A stretch of 53,957 nucleotides of DNA, from positions 1 to 53,957 of the forward strand of contig NZ_JARUIU010000014.1 in the NCBI RefSeq assembly GCF_029667115.1, given 5' to 3'. The notes beneath the pieces were generated by a model, which did no database searches, was not told the DNA's origin, and was given only the letters and a program-made list of their open reading frames with translations. The stretch is from Jeotgalibacillus sp. ET6 (GTDB lineage Bacteria; Bacillota; Bacilli; Bacillales; Jeotgalibacillaceae). A program made the position numbers and the translations under genes. Shown one piece after another: positions 1 to 11,073 of this stretch; position 1 is the stretch's first letter; each line of letters opens with the position of its first letter.

Positions 1-111
1 TTGATAAAGCTCATTGTGTTTCTTGTAATTCTTGTACTAACGTTGACGTTTTTGGTTGTTTAGTTTTCAAGGTTCAAAGTGTTTCGTTTGTGTGTTGCTC
101 TCTCAAGCGAC
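1..111 (-). other. rRNA operon leader (16S gene lies beyond the left edge)
   Basis: The first ~111 bases, read on the minus strand downstream of two tandem promoters, look like a 16S rRNA leader. The stretch at about 55-81 reads (minus strand) TTGAACCTTGAAAACTAAAC, close to the boxA-like antitermination sequence of Bacillus rRNA leaders. No ORF with a ribosome binding site fits here. Position after lysS agrees with the rrnJ/rrnW cluster that follows lysS in B. subtilis. The mature 16S start is not inside the window. Confidence 0.75.
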
Positions 112-117
112 TAGATC

Positions 118-147
118 ATCTTACCATTATTTCAGTATCGATGTCAA
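118..147 (-). promoter_or_regulatory. rRNA promoter P2 (SigA)
   Basis: Minus-strand -35 TTGACA (142-147), 18-nt spacer, -10 TAAGAT (118-123). The base 7 nt past the -10 (111) is G on the minus strand, as expected for Bacillus rRNA promoters that start with GTP and are controlled by GTP level during the stringent response. Tandem with P1. Confidence 0.8.
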
Positions 148-200
148 CAACTTTTTTAAATTGTTTTTTGTTCGCGTTGTTTTTCTTAGCAACGAATAAT

Positions 201-229
201 AATATAACATGCGGCAAACAGCGTGACAA
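201..229 (-). promoter_or_regulatory. rRNA promoter P1 (SigA)
   Basis: Minus-strand -35 TTGTCA (224-229), 17-nt spacer, -10 TATATT (201-206). It lies about 80 bp upstream of P2, the tandem P1/P2 arrangement usual for Bacillus rrn operons. Confidence 0.75.
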
Positions 230-324
230 TAGTTTTTTTAAAAAAACTAGAATTAATTTTAAAAGCCTTGTAAACCTTTTGTAAATCTCACTATAAATTC
301 TTTGTTCTATGATTCTGCCAGATC

Positions 325-362
325 GAAAAAAAAGAGGGCCGCCACTTGGGCAGCCTTTTTTT
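325..362 (-). terminator. Terminator after lysS
   Basis: Minus-strand hairpin GGCTGCC / GGCGGCC (one G-U pair) with a 5-nt loop, followed by CTC and eight T. It starts directly after the lysS stop and separates lysS from the rRNA promoters. Confidence 0.85.
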
Positions 363-366
363 TGTC

Positions 367-2279
<1,913 letters not shown>

Positions 2280-2801
2280 TTAAAGCAGTTCTTCTAAAAG
2301 AAGGCTGTGATTCTTTTTCCAAAGCCTTACTCCCGCATGATCAGAGAGTGTTTGCTGCTGTTGCTTTAACGACTTTTTTAAACCTGGGTGAACCAAATTC
2401 GGGCTGATTTCAAGCAAAGGAATTAAAACAAAGCTGCGTTCATGCATTCGCGGGTGGGGGATCGTCAGCCGGTCTGATTGGATCATGTCTGCATTAAACA
2501 AAAGGATATCAAGATCAATGGTCCGTGGGCCCCACCTAACCAGCCGTTTACGCCCGAGATTCTCTTCTATTAGCTGACACAGGTTTAATAATTCTTCAGG
2601 GTTCTTATCTGTTTCAATTTCAGCAGCAAGATTTAAAAACGCGTTTTGCTCTGTTACGCCGACCGGATCTGTTTCATAAATGGAAGAAACCCGCGATACC
2701 TGAATTCCTTTTGACGTTTGCAATTGACTTAGTGCCTCTTTCAGATTAAGAAAGGGCTCACCCTGATTTGAACCTAATGATAAGTAAGCAATCGATGTCA
2801 T
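2280..2801 (-). CDS. folK: 2-amino-4-hydroxy-6-hydroxymethyldihydropteridine pyrophosphokinase
   Basis: Transfers pyrophosphate from ATP to 6-hydroxymethyl-dihydropterin, the step before dihydropteroate synthase in folate synthesis. The 173-residue product has the HPPK start (YLSLGSNQGE, residues 6-15) and the signature RWGPRTIDLDIL (89-100) with its acidic metal ligands. The start ATG at 2801 follows AGGAGCAGAGG; the longer frame to 2834 lies within folB. It begins one base after the folB stop, so folB and folK are translationally linked at the end of the pabB operon. Confidence 0.96.
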   Translation of the reverse strand: MTSIAYLSLGSNQGEPFLNLKEALSQLQTSKGIQVSRVSSIYETDPVGVTEQNAFLNLAAEIETDKNPEELLNLCQLIEENLGRKRLVRWGPRTIDLDILLFNADMIQSDRLTIPHPRMHERSFVLIPLLEISPNLVHPGLKKSLKQQQQTLSDHAGVRLWKKNHSLLLEELL

Positions 2802-2802
2802 G

Positions 2803-3165
2803 TCAGCCTCTGCTCCTGGTGATTTCAACCGCAACAGATTGATAGTGACCGCGTATTGGCGGATCCGGCTTAATCACTTCAATCGTACATTGAACCAGTT
2901 TTTCAAATTGTCCCAGCAAACCCGATGCAATACGGTCTGCTACAGACTCAATCAGCTGATAGGGCTCCCCTTCGACTACCTCTTTGCATAAAGTGTAAAC
3001 CTCTCCATAATTAATGGAGTCCTCCACATGGTCTGAGTGTCCCGGCTTTCGCAAGTCGAGTTCCAATATTACATTGACCCGGAACCGCTGTCCCAGTTTA
3101 TTTTCCTCAGGAAACACACCATGATAGCCGTAAAATTCCATCTCATTTACTTTGATTTTATCCAT
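2803..3165 (-). CDS. folB: Dihydroneopterin aldolase
   Basis: Converts 7,8-dihydroneopterin to 6-hydroxymethyl-dihydropterin and glycolaldehyde for folate synthesis. 120 residues, the family length. Seen: MEFYGYHGVFPEENKLGQRF near the N-terminus with the conserved Tyr and active-site Glu, and VIKPDPPIRGHY with the catalytic Lys near the C-terminus. The ATG at 3165 has GGAAAGGGTG upstream and overlaps the folP stop by 8 bp, so coupling to folP is likely. Confidence 0.96.
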   Translation of the reverse strand: MDKIKVNEMEFYGYHGVFPEENKLGQRFRVNVILELDLRKPGHSDHVEDSINYGEVYTLCKEVVEGEPYQLIESVADRIASGLLGQFEKLVQCTIEVIKPDPPIRGHYQSVAVEITRSRG

Positions 3166-3985
3166 TGCTTTCACCCTTTCCCATCAATGCATCCATCACT
3201 TTAGCCATTCTTGCAATTTCTTTTACATCGTGAACCCGCATAATATGGCATCCTTTTTGAATACCGAAACAGACTGTTGCTCCCGTTCCTTCCATCCGCT
3301 CAGATGCCGGCAGGTCGAGGATATTTCCAATCATGGATTTGCGGGAGGTTCCGAGCAGCACCGGGAACCCCATCTCTACTAACCGGTCCAGATTTCTCAT
3401 CATCTCAATATTTTGCTTATGGGATTTAACAAAGCCGATGCCGGGGTCCAAAACAATTTGGCTGTCCTGCACTCCGGCGTGCCTGGCGATCAGAATGCTT
3501 TCATTTAAGTCCTCCCATGCTTCTTTTAGAAATGAGTCGTACTGGCGATTGGTGCGGTTATGCATCAGGACGATCGGCACCTGGTGCTGTGCAGCTACAG
3601 CTGCGATTTCCGGATCCCGCTTAGCTCCCCATACATCGTTGATGATTGAAGCACCGGCTTCGACCGCCGCTTTTGCAGTGGACGCCTTGTAGGTATCAAT
3701 GGAAATAGGCACATCCACTTCTTTCACGATGGCCCGAATCATTGGAACCACACGTGCGATTTCTTCTTCAGCAGAAACCGGCTCATGTCCAGGACGTGTG
3801 GACTCGCCGCCGATATCAATCATATCCGCACCCTGCTGTACCATTTCTTTCGCTCTTGCGACCGCTCTTTCCCGTTCATCAAATTGTCCGCCATCTGAAA
3901 AGGAGTCTGGTGTGACATTCAAGATTCCCATTATGGCGGTTTTTTGAGATAGATCGAGTGTTTTATTTCTGCAGTGTAAAATCAT
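3158..3985 (-). CDS. folP: Dihydropteroate synthase
   Basis: Condenses p-aminobenzoate with hydroxymethyl-dihydropterin pyrophosphate; the sulfonamide target (called sul in B. subtilis). TIM-barrel protein of 275 residues with signature 1 ILNVTPDSFSDGG (about 21-33), signature 2 DIGGESTRPG (57-66) and the C-terminal GTSRKS loop. The start is uncertain between two ATGs: 3991 overlaps the pabC stop as ATGA but abuts GGAGG, while 3985 has GGAGG seven bases upstream; I prefer 3985. Confidence 0.96.
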   Translation of the reverse strand: MILHCRNKTLDLSQKTAIMGILNVTPDSFSDGGQFDERERAVARAKEMVQQGADMIDIGGESTRPGHEPVSAEEEIARVVPMIRAIVKEVDVPISIDTYKASTAKAAVEAGASIINDVWGAKRDPEIAAVAAQHQVPIVLMHNRTNRQYDSFLKEAWEDLNESILIARHAGVQDSQIVLDPGIGFVKSHKQNIEMMRNLDRLVEMGFPVLLGTSRKSMIGNILDLPASERMEGTGATVCFGIQKGCHIMRVHDVKEIARMAKVMDALMGKGESNG

Positions 3986-3987
3986 GC

Positions 3988-4848
3988 TCATCCCTCCTTT
4001 CCTAAATCCTCTATGCGTATCAGGGAAGATGTCTGGTTTTGATACTCTCGCTTTAAATAGACAGTCCATTTTCTTGCTGATCTAGGAAATGAAGTATGAT
4101 CAATTGCGTGCAGCGGGACAATTTCCTGAATAGAGTTCGTCACAAATACTTCATCCGCCTTCAGCACATCTTCTTTCCTGTAAAAGCCCTCTTCCACCTT
4201 GAGCCCTGCGTGTTTTGCAATCGCGATAACCGTTGCTCTCGTAATTCCGGCTAAAATACCGGTTGCAAGAGAGGGCGTAAACAGGGTCTTTTGAGTAATC
4301 CAGAACAAATTGGAGGTCACGCCTTCTGCTGCAAAGCCATCAGCTGTTAAAAAAAGGCCTTCAGCCCCATCGCTTACCTCTCTCCTTGCTGCAATATTAT
4401 TAAAATAATGATGGGACTTTAATCGCTGCGACGTTTCCGGAGTATTACGGGAAATCGTCAGCCATTCGCCTTTTTTCTCCGTCACTCCACTAACAGGAAG
4501 CTGCTTTTGAAAGAGGATAATGGCCGGTCTTTTATAAGGGTCCGGAAAAAGACCGATATCACGGACTCCCGCTGATACATTAAGACGAAAATAGCCGTCT
4601 TCTCCCCCGTTTGCTTCCCTGAGTGCTGTAACCATTTGCATCACTTCATCAATAGTAAAGGAATCGTCGATCTGCATTTCCTTTAACGCGAGGTTTAGCC
4701 GGTCCACGTGGTCGCCAATCAAAAAAGGATGTCCCTCATACGTACGGAACGTTTCGAAAACGCCCATTCCATAGAGAAACCCATGGTCAAAGGGAGAAAT
4801 TCTTGCGTCTTCCGCTTCTAAAATGGTTCCGTTTTGCCATATTTTCAT
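3988..4848 (-). CDS. pabC: Aminodeoxychorismate lyase
   Basis: PLP enzyme of the class IV aminotransferase fold that releases pyruvate from 4-amino-4-deoxychorismate to give p-aminobenzoate. 286 residues. [16 protein letters not shown] (about 18-33) and [11 protein letters not shown] with the presumed PLP lysine near residue 144 are typical. Start ATG overlaps the pabA stop by 4 bp (ATGA), and its own stop overlaps the folP start region, so pabA-pabC-folP is one tightly packed operon. Branched-chain or D-amino acid aminotransferases share the fold, but context decides. Confidence 0.95.
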   Translation of the reverse strand: MKIWQNGTILEAEDARISPFDHGFLYGMGVFETFRTYEGHPFLIGDHVDRLNLALKEMQIDDSFTIDEVMQMVTALREANGGEDGYFRLNVSAGVRDIGLFPDPYKRPAIILFQKQLPVSGVTEKKGEWLTISRNTPETSQRLKSHHYFNNIAARREVSDGAEGLFLTADGFAAEGVTSNLFWITQKTLFTPSLATGILAGITRATVIAIAKHAGLKVEEGFYRKEDVLKADEVFVTNSIQEIVPLHAIDHTSFPRSARKWTVYLKREYQNQTSSLIRIEDLGKEG

Positions 4849-5441
4849 GTGGCATCCACTCTCGGTTTGAACGATTTGTAGGCAGTCAGGAAATTGCGCA
4901 GCAAAACCTTTCCATGCTCCGTCATAATCGATTCCGGATGATATTGCACCCCTTCTACAGCAAGAGTACGATGGCGAAGCCCCATGATCTCCCCTTTATC
5001 TGTCCACGCTGTGACGATTAATTCTTCAGGGACCGAGGATTTTTCAACAATCAAAGAGTGATAGCGGGTGGCAGTAAACGGGTTGGGCAGCTTTTGATAA
5101 ACGGTTTGATTATCATGATAAATAAGAGAGGTCTTCCCGTGCATTAACCGCTCTGCCTGAACCACATTTCCGCCAAACACCTGGGCAATCGACTGATGGC
5201 CAAGGCATACACCAAAGATCGGAATAATTCCGGCAAACGTATGGATTGCCTCAAGGCTGATCCCTGCTTCATTCGGGCTGCATGGCCCCGGAGAAATCAT
5301 TAAATAACTGGGGTTCATTTCGGAAATGTCTGCAATCGAAATCTCGTCATTTCTCCGCACGACCAGTTCTTCTCCAAGCTCTCCTAAAAATTGCACCAGG
5401 TTATACGTAAATGAATCGTAGTTATCAATCATTAAGATCAT
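4845..5441 (-). CDS. pabA: Aminodeoxychorismate/anthranilate synthase glutaminase subunit
   Basis: Class I glutamine amidotransferase that supplies ammonia to PabB. 198 residues; starts [16 protein letters not shown], with oxyanion motif [11 protein letters not shown], nucleophile Cys79 in FGVCLGHQS, and the His-Glu pair in GVQYHPES near the C-terminus. The ATG at 5441 has GGAGATGACAAC before it and overlaps the pabB stop by 4 bp; the longer frame to 5483 is inside pabB. In B. subtilis PabA also serves anthranilate synthase TrpE (there called trpG); this amphibolic role is likely but not visible here. Confidence 0.96.
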   Translation of the reverse strand: MILMIDNYDSFTYNLVQFLGELGEELVVRRNDEISIADISEMNPSYLMISPGPCSPNEAGISLEAIHTFAGIIPIFGVCLGHQSIAQVFGGNVVQAERLMHGKTSLIYHDNQTVYQKLPNPFTATRYHSLIVEKSSVPEELIVTAWTDKGEIMGLRHRTLAVEGVQYHPESIMTEHGKVLLRNFLTAYKSFKPRVDAT

Positions 5442-6856
5442 GTTGTCATCTCCTTGCCTTCTGCCAGATCGTTTGCATGCCATAGTGCCTGCGCCTTCTT
5501 TAACGATTCTTTATATTCACGCTTCGGATGGGAATCTATGACCACACCCGCTCCAGCTTGCACATGCCCGACTCCATTTTGAGCAAGCATCGTACGGATC
5601 ACGATATTTAATTCCATATCTCCATTAAAACCAATCCAGCCAATCGATCCGGTGTAAAGACCTCTTCTGACTGGCTCAAGCTCTTCAATAATTTCCATTG
5701 TTCTAACCTTTGGCGCACCCGTAATGGTGCCTCCAGGAAAAACGGCTCTGATTACATCGGCTTCATTGTAGGAAGGATCAAGCTGTCCACGTACATTCGA
5801 TACAATGTGCATGACATGTGAATACCGCTCAATGACCATAAATTCATTTACTTCCACCGTCCCGTACCGGCTGACACGGCCGAGGTCATTCCGTTCAAGA
5901 TCAACAAGCATGACATGTTCCGCCCGTTCCTTTTCGTTTTGAATTAGTTCATTCGCGAGTCTCTGGTCTTCTTCTTGATTTTCCCCTCTTGAACGGGTGC
6001 CGGCGATCGGTCTTGTACTAAGTTCAGTTCCTGATTTTTTAATTAATAGCTCCGGAGAAGCTGAGACGATTTGCTCATCCGGCATATGAACATAAGACAT
6101 ATACGGTGAAGGATTAAAGGTACGCAATTCCTGGTAAATGGAGAGCGGCTCTGCAATCAGTTTTTTGGACTGGCGGACCGATAAGTTCACCTGGAACACG
6201 TCTCCTTGCGCAATATATGTTCGAATGGCTTCCGCCGCTTGACTGAATCGGCCTTCATCCATTGAAAACTCGAGTGGTGATGACTTTTCTTCCCCCACGT
6301 TTCCGCCTGCCTTACCCCTGTTTTCCTGATTTATTCCTTCTTGCCATGAAGCAACCCATTGGTCAAGCATTGTATCCCGGCCCTCACCTTCTTTATGCAG
6401 CACCATAAAATACAGGAGGTTGGTTTGATGGTCGAACACAAGCCATTGATCAAAAATCATAAAATAAAGATCCGGCAAGCCATGGTCGTTAACTGCGATT
6501 TCAGGCAGCTGCTCGATCGAACGGACATAATCATAGGAAATGTACCCCATAGCCCCTCCTTGAAAATCTGGCAGAGAAGGTACAGGCTCATGCTTATAGG
6601 GCTTCATCCAGTCAATAAGGAGGTGAAGCGGGTCTCCTTCAAGTGTTTGTTCGGTTCCCTGCTCATATACGGTTAATTCGTTTTTTTCTCCCCTTGCCCA
6701 GGCAAACGGACGGATGCCTGCCATGCTGTAGCGGCCTCCTCTTCCGCTTTCTAAAAAAATATGCCGATCTTCTTCAGAAGACTGACAGGTATATGTAGTA
6801 AAAAACGCTTCGTGCGTAGTGTGTATGGTTCGGTACGATAAAGTAAATGCACTCAT
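5438..6856 (-). CDS. pabB: Aminodeoxychorismate synthase component I
   Basis: Aminates chorismate to 4-amino-4-deoxychorismate using ammonia from PabA. 472 residues, as in B. subtilis PabB. The chorismate-binding C-terminal half shows [20 protein letters not shown] and [11 protein letters not shown]. Start ATG at 6856 follows TTTAGGAGTG; the longer frame up to 7000 crosses the cysK terminator. It is the first gene of the pab-fol operon. The family is close to TrpE and isochorismate synthases, but the adjacent pabA, pabC and folP fix the assignment. Confidence 0.96.
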   Translation of the reverse strand: MSAFTLSYRTIHTTHEAFFTTYTCQSSEEDRHIFLESGRGGRYSMAGIRPFAWARGEKNELTVYEQGTEQTLEGDPLHLLIDWMKPYKHEPVPSLPDFQGGAMGYISYDYVRSIEQLPEIAVNDHGLPDLYFMIFDQWLVFDHQTNLLYFMVLHKEGEGRDTMLDQWVASWQEGINQENRGKAGGNVGEEKSSPLEFSMDEGRFSQAAEAIRTYIAQGDVFQVNLSVRQSKKLIAEPLSIYQELRTFNPSPYMSYVHMPDEQIVSASPELLIKKSGTELSTRPIAGTRSRGENQEEDQRLANELIQNEKERAEHVMLVDLERNDLGRVSRYGTVEVNEFMVIERYSHVMHIVSNVRGQLDPSYNEADVIRAVFPGGTITGAPKVRTMEIIEELEPVRRGLYTGSIGWIGFNGDMELNIVIRTMLAQNGVGHVQAGAGVVIDSHPKREYKESLKKAQALWHANDLAEGKEMTT

Positions 6857-6986
6857 TTTTGTGTCACTCCTAAAGTCTGGTCTATCTTTTATCATACACG
6901 ATCCAGGCGATTCAATCACCGGAAACCTCATGAAACGAGACGATCTGAGATGAATGTACATGGAGATATTTTGATTTTTCCATACA

Positions 6987-7018
6987 AAAAAACAGGCCAT
7001 GCTATACGGCCTGTTTTT
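6987..7018 (-). terminator. Terminator after cysK
   Basis: An 11-bp stem, minus strand AAAAACAGGCC / GGCCTGTTTTT, with continuing T residues. It lies between the cysK stop and pabB. Confidence 0.85.
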
Positions 7019-7060
7019 GTCACATCTATATAGTCAGATCCAGCTTGCTCTCAGGATCCT

Positions 7061-7987
7061 TTATTCCTCAAATTGATACAAAGGTGTGCTTAAATAACGC
7101 TCTCCATTACTTGGGATAATCGCCAGCACTTTTTTGCCTTTTCCTAATTCCTTCGCTACTTTAAGCGCTGCATATATAGCGGCTCCAGATGAAATACCAC
7201 CAAGAATCCCTTCCTGACGTGCAGCTTTTCTCGCTGTTTCAAAGGATTGTTCGTTCGAAACCTGGATGACTTCATTGTACATGTCTGTGTTAAGGATATC
7301 GGGAACAAATCCTGCTCCAATTCCCTGAATCTTATGAGGGCCTGGCTTTCCTCCTGATAAAACAGGTGAGTCCGTTGGCTCTACGGCGTAAATTTTAATG
7401 TTCTCATATTTTTCACGAAGCACTTGCCCTGCTCCTGTAATCGTTCCGCCTGTGCCAATCCCTAAAACAAAAGCATCCAGCTGGTCACCCATTTGTTCAA
7501 CAATTTCTTTACCTGTTGTACGGCGGTGCACTTCAGGGTTTGCTTCGTTTTTAAATTGCTGCGGCATAAAGTATCCTTTTTCATTGGCTACTTCCTCCGC
7601 TTTGGCAATGGCGCCCTTCATTCCCTCAGGTCCCGGTGTCAGCACAAGCTCTGCACCATACGCCCGGAGAAGGTTGCGGCGTTCCATACTCATCGTTTCA
7701 GGCATAACGAGTACGGTACGGTAGCCCTTTGCAGCTGCAATCATCGCAAGTCCAATTCCGGTATTTCCGCTTGTAGGCTCAATAATTGTGTCGCCGGCCT
7801 TGAGATCGCCTTTTTCTTCTGCTGCTTCAATCATAGCAAGCGCAATCCGATCCTTTACACTGCTGCCTGGATTCATATACTCCAGCTTTAGATAAATCTC
7901 AGCTGAATTGTCATCTGTCATTCTGTTTAACTTCACAATAGGTGTTTGTCCTACGAGTTCAGAAATATTATTTGCAATGCGTACCAT
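7061..7987 (-). CDS. cysK: Cysteine synthase (O-acetylserine thiol-lyase)
   Basis: PLP enzyme making cysteine from O-acetylserine and sulfide. 308 residues, identical in length to B. subtilis CysK. The PLP lysine is in [12 protein letters not shown] (Lys45), the substrate loop TSGNTGIGL is at about 72-80, and the glycine-rich phosphate loop [10 protein letters not shown] follows. ATG at 7987 is preceded by AGGAGTG. Its own promoter and terminator make it a single-gene unit. In B. subtilis cysK is repressed by CymR with CysK as partner; I could not identify a CymR box with confidence. Confidence 0.97.
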   Translation of the reverse strand: MVRIANNISELVGQTPIVKLNRMTDDNSAEIYLKLEYMNPGSSVKDRIALAMIEAAEEKGDLKAGDTIIEPTSGNTGIGLAMIAAAKGYRTVLVMPETMSMERRNLLRAYGAELVLTPGPEGMKGAIAKAEEVANEKGYFMPQQFKNEANPEVHRRTTGKEIVEQMGDQLDAFVLGIGTGGTITGAGQVLREKYENIKIYAVEPTDSPVLSGGKPGPHKIQGIGAGFVPDILNTDMYNEVIQVSNEQSFETARKAARQEGILGGISSGAAIYAALKVAKELGKGKKVLAIIPSNGERYLSTPLYQFEE

Positions 7988-8009
7988 ATCCACACTCCTA
8001 ATCCCTAGT

Positions 8010-8038
8010 AATATAATCGGCATTTCGTTATGTTCCAA
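8010..8038 (-). promoter_or_regulatory. Candidate cysK promoter
   Basis: Minus-strand TTGGAA (8033-8038), 17-nt spacer, TATATT (8010-8015), giving a leader of about 15 nt to the ATG. A second possible promoter lies just upstream (TTGAAA at 8061-8066, 17-nt spacer, TAAATT at 8038-8043). Sequence alone does not decide. Confidence 0.45.
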
Positions 8039-8108
8039 ATTTACCAACTTTTCAGAATGATTTCAACTATTATGTACTAATTATTTTTCGCCCTAGTCAC
8101 AATATGCT

Positions 8109-8154
8109 AAAAAACACAGAGATAGAAGCACTCAGCCTCTATTCTGTGTTTTTT
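8109..8154 (-). terminator. Terminator after yacD
   Basis: Long imperfect hairpin: minus strand AAAAAACACAGA ... TCTGTGTTTTTT with an inner ATAGA/TCTAT stem. It overlaps the end of yacD and precedes the cysK promoter. Confidence 0.8.
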
Positions 8155-9061
8155 ATTCAGTGGGACCGTAAAACCATGTGATCGGCATTTCGTCCCAAAA
8201 AGATTCTGCCGTTACCGGAATATTTAATTGTTCAAGTGCAAGTTGCCGTTCAATACGGTCTTCCACTTCCTCAAAAGTAAAGGACACTCCTTCGGTGGTT
8301 TCATGTAAATACACAATGACATAACCCTGATCCGTTTGAATCGGACTTGACCACTCTCCCTGGTCCAGCGAACCAGCTGCCTGAATGATTCCTTCATCTA
8401 CAGAGGTCGAATCCTCAGGAATATATCCATACATGCCCCCCTGGCTTGCAGTCGCAGCATCAATGGAGCGTTCTCTGGCCAATGCCTCAAAGGAAGAATC
8501 GTTCGACAGTTCCTGCATTACCTGCTGCGCTTCCTCTTCCGTTGCGACGACAATTTGAGAAAGACGGTACATCACAGGGACTGAGAAAAGAGACTGATTT
8601 TCATCAAAATACTCTCTTCGCTCTTCCTCGGAAAATTGCACTTCAGAAGTAATCAATTTTTCTAAGATCAGCTCCGTTTTAAGCTGTTCCTTCAACACTT
8701 CTTCATTTGGCAGAGAAGCCTGATCATTCATATTTAAAACAGAACGCAGCAGGGAAAACTCCTGATCCAGTTCTTCCTGTGAAATGGAGATATCGTATTT
8801 TTCCGCAGATTGCTCCATAACACGCTGATTAATTAATTGCTGGAGAACTTCTTTTCCATACCGCAGTTCAATGGCATGCAGCCATTCCTGTCTTGAAATT
8901 TCTTCTCCATCAACCGTCGCAACCGTTTCAGAAAGGGAATCCGAGTCAGGAGCTGTCATTAAAATGATCAATGTAATGATATTAGTTAAAAGTAAAAATC
9001 CAATAATATAAACGAGTGGCTTTGCTTTAAGACGCCTGTTTCGCAGATCGGATTTACTCAC
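8153..9061 (-). CDS. yacD: Membrane-anchored PpiC-type peptidyl-prolyl isomerase (PrsA-like)
   Basis: Parvulin-like folding factor, probably acting outside the membrane. 302 residues: basic N-terminus, one membrane segment (about 16-36, PLVYIIGFLLLTNIITLIIL), a SurA/PrsA N-terminal chaperone-like part (VDGEEISRQEWLHAI), then a PpiC domain (about 155-255, QIVVATEEEAQQVMQEL ... QGGMYGYI). No lipobox Cys follows the membrane segment, so it is a signal-anchor protein and not a lipoprotein like PrsA. Start GTG follows the hslO stop by two bases, with AGAGG at the hslO end as probable ribosome binding site. Substrate unknown. Confidence 0.85.
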   Translation of the reverse strand: MSKSDLRNRRLKAKPLVYIIGFLLLTNIITLIILMTAPDSDSLSETVATVDGEEISRQEWLHAIELRYGKEVLQQLINQRVMEQSAEKYDISISQEELDQEFSLLRSVLNMNDQASLPNEEVLKEQLKTELILEKLITSEVQFSEEERREYFDENQSLFSVPVMYRLSQIVVATEEEAQQVMQELSNDSSFEALARERSIDAATASQGGMYGYIPEDSTSVDEGIIQAAGSLDQGEWSSPIQTDQGYVIVYLHETTEGVSFTFEEVEDRIERQLALEQLNIPVTAESFWDEMPITWFYGPTE

Positions 9062-9063
9062 AG

Positions 9064-9942
9064 TTATTTTGCCTCTGCTAAAAAGCCTTCTAATTCCTGT
9101 TTGTCGTAGAGATATGTTTCATGGCAAAAGTGACATTGCGCTTCTGCTTGACCGTCTTCTTCAATCATATCCTGAATTTCATCTTTTCCAAGACTGATGA
9201 TCGCGGTTCCGAAGCGTTCTTTTGAGCATTTGCATGAAAAAGAAACAGGCATTTCATCGAGTACACGTACATTTCCTTCTCCAAGTACAGTATCGAGGAT
9301 TTCTTCAGGCGACAGCCCTTCCTGTATCATTTTAGAGACAGGAGGAATTGAATTAAGTCTTTTTTCAATGGTTTCAATTGTTGATTCATCTGCTCCCGGC
9401 ATTAACTGAATGATAAAACCGCCTGAAGCTAAAATCGTGTTGTCCGGATTCACTAAAACCCCTACCCCAACTGAGGATGGGACTTGTTCAGACGTCGCAA
9501 AATAATACGTAAAATCTTCGCCAAGTTCACCGGAAACAAGCGGCACCTGACCTGTAAAATTTTCACGCATGCCTAAATCCTTGACCACTGTTAGTGATCC
9601 TTCCGTTCCCACTGCACCCCGTACATCCAGTTTTCCTTGAGGATTTAAATCCAGATGGGTTTGAGGATTGGTCACATAGCCTCTTACCTGACCTTTTGCA
9701 TTACTGTCAACAAGGATCAAGCCGATCGGACCGTTTCCTTCCACTTTTACGGTGAGGTTATTATCACCCTTCAGCATTGCACCCATCATGACACCTGCTG
9801 TCATTGCACGTCCGAGTGCTGCAGAAGCGGTTGGCCAGGTGTAATGGCGTTCCTGAGCCTCCTGTACAGTCGCTGTTGTATTTACTGCATATGCGCGGAC
9901 ATGATCGTTATAAGCTAATGCCCTTACCATATAATCTCTCAT
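9064..9942 (-). CDS. hslO: Hsp33 redox-regulated chaperone
   Basis: Cytoplasmic holdase activated by oxidation. 292 residues. The C-terminal zinc switch is intact: Cys237-Lys-Cys239 ([10 protein letters not shown]) and Cys270-x-x-Cys273 (QCHFCHE); release of zinc and disulfide formation under oxidative stress activate the chaperone. The N-terminal core [16 protein letters not shown] is typical. The start overlaps the coaX stop by 4 bp (ATGA), and yacD follows directly, giving coaX-hslO-yacD as in B. subtilis. Confidence 0.97.
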   Translation of the reverse strand: MRDYMVRALAYNDHVRAYAVNTTATVQEAQERHYTWPTASAALGRAMTAGVMMGAMLKGDNNLTVKVEGNGPIGLILVDSNAKGQVRGYVTNPQTHLDLNPQGKLDVRGAVGTEGSLTVVKDLGMRENFTGQVPLVSGELGEDFTYYFATSEQVPSSVGVGVLVNPDNTILASGGFIIQLMPGADESTIETIEKRLNSIPPVSKMIQEGLSPEEILDTVLGEGNVRVLDEMPVSFSCKCSKERFGTAIISLGKDEIQDMIEEDGQAEAQCHFCHETYLYDKQELEGFLAEAK

Positions 9943-10727
9943 TTTGCATTCTCCTTTCCATCTTCCATATTCCGTTTATATATTAATTGCAGCCCTTTAA
10001 GCGTTAAAAAAGGATCTACATGATCAATCACATCAGATTCCTTAGAAATTAAAGAAGCAAGTCCTCCTGTCGCGATGACTTTTACCGGTCCGGATGCTTC
10101 TTTTTTCATGCGGGAAACAATTCCTTCCACCTGCCCCACATACCCGTAGACGATTCCCGCCTGCATCGCTGTCACTGTGCTTTTCCCTATAACATGATCA
10201 GGACGGGCAATTTCAATACGCGGAAGTTTCGCAGCCTTTGCATACAGGGCCTCAGTAGAAATACCGATTCCAGGAGCAATGACTCCCCCCATATACTGAC
10301 GGTTTTCATTTATATAACAATAGGTGGTGGCTGTCCCAAAATCAACAATAATGAGTGAGCCGCCGTGATCCTGAATGCCTGCAACTGCATTCACAATCCT
10401 GTCCGCGCCCACTTCTTTGGGATTATCATATTTGATATTCAACCCTGTTTTCATACCAGGGCCCACCACTAATGGCTTAAGATCGAAGTATTTCTGGGAC
10501 ATTCTTTCAAGAGGGAACATAATAGGCGGGACTACAGAGGATATGATAATTCCATCAAATTCCTCAAATGAAAGTCCTACATGTTCAAATAGATTTTTTA
10601 CAAGCATTCCATATTCATCTTCCGTCTTATGACGATTTGTTTCAATTCGCCAATGATAAAGAAGCTGATCATCCTTATATACACCCAATACCGTGTTTGT
10701 ATTCCCAACATCCAATACAAATATCAT
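9939..10727 (-). CDS. coaX: Type III pantothenate kinase
   Basis: Phosphorylates pantothenate, the first step of CoA synthesis; ASKHA-fold kinase. 262 residues. Seen: phosphate-1 loop [13 protein letters not shown] at the start, GVGADRIVN-type motif ([12 protein letters not shown]) and [12 protein letters not shown]. The ATG at 10727 with GGTGA five bases upstream is preferred; the ATG at 10739 directly touches AGGA and would be poorly initiated. Start of the coaX-hslO-yacD operon. Confidence 0.96.
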   Translation of the reverse strand: MIFVLDVGNTNTVLGVYKDDQLLYHWRIETNRHKTEDEYGMLVKNLFEHVGLSFEEFDGIIISSVVPPIMFPLERMSQKYFDLKPLVVGPGMKTGLNIKYDNPKEVGADRIVNAVAGIQDHGGSLIIVDFGTATTYCYINENRQYMGGVIAPGIGISTEALYAKAAKLPRIEIARPDHVIGKSTVTAMQAGIVYGYVGQVEGIVSRMKKEASGPVKVIATGGLASLISKESDVIDHVDPFLTLKGLQLIYKRNMEDGKENAK

Positions 10728-10739
10728 GTTTTTCACCAT

Positions 10740-11073
10740 TCCTACAGAATTATTAACACTTCAAATATCATACCATAATTCGATGTGAAATCTATTGAAG
10801 TGCACTGAATTGGCTATGAAAGACGGTCGTGTTCATTCAACAAAAAACGGGGCTGGGACAATTGTGCCTCAACCGAGCTGTACGCTATTCAGTGAAGAAG
10901 GTTTCCCCACAGATATTCAATTTTTGTGTCGAAACACCGGATTTCTGCCTTTTTGTCACATCCTGTTGAAATGAAGGTAACTCAAAATAGCAGCCATTCA
11001 ACAAAATTGGCCGTCTTTGCTTTAGTGTTTTTAACTAAAAAACAGACGCCGTAGGTACGGCGCCTGTTACATA
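10740..11073. other. ftsH-coaX intergenic region
   Basis: 334 bases without a gene. It holds the ftsH terminator (11036-11066), a degenerate GGGGCTGGGACAATTG hairpin relative of the repeat family (about 10847-10880), a Spo0A-box-like TGTCGAA (10927-10933), and an odd pair of ends: AAAGACGG at 10817-10824 against CCGTCTTT at 11012-11019, each next to CATTCAACAAAA. No convincing coaX promoter was found. Confidence 0.5.
11036..11066 (-). terminator. Terminator after ftsH
   Basis: Minus-strand AACAGGCGCCGTA / TACGGCGTCTGTT stem with a short loop, followed by TTTTTTAG. Confidence 0.88.

Noticed and set aside
90-284. 64-codon plus-strand frame over the rRNA promoters
   Set aside because: No ribosome binding site, and it lies across two clear minus-strand rRNA promoters.
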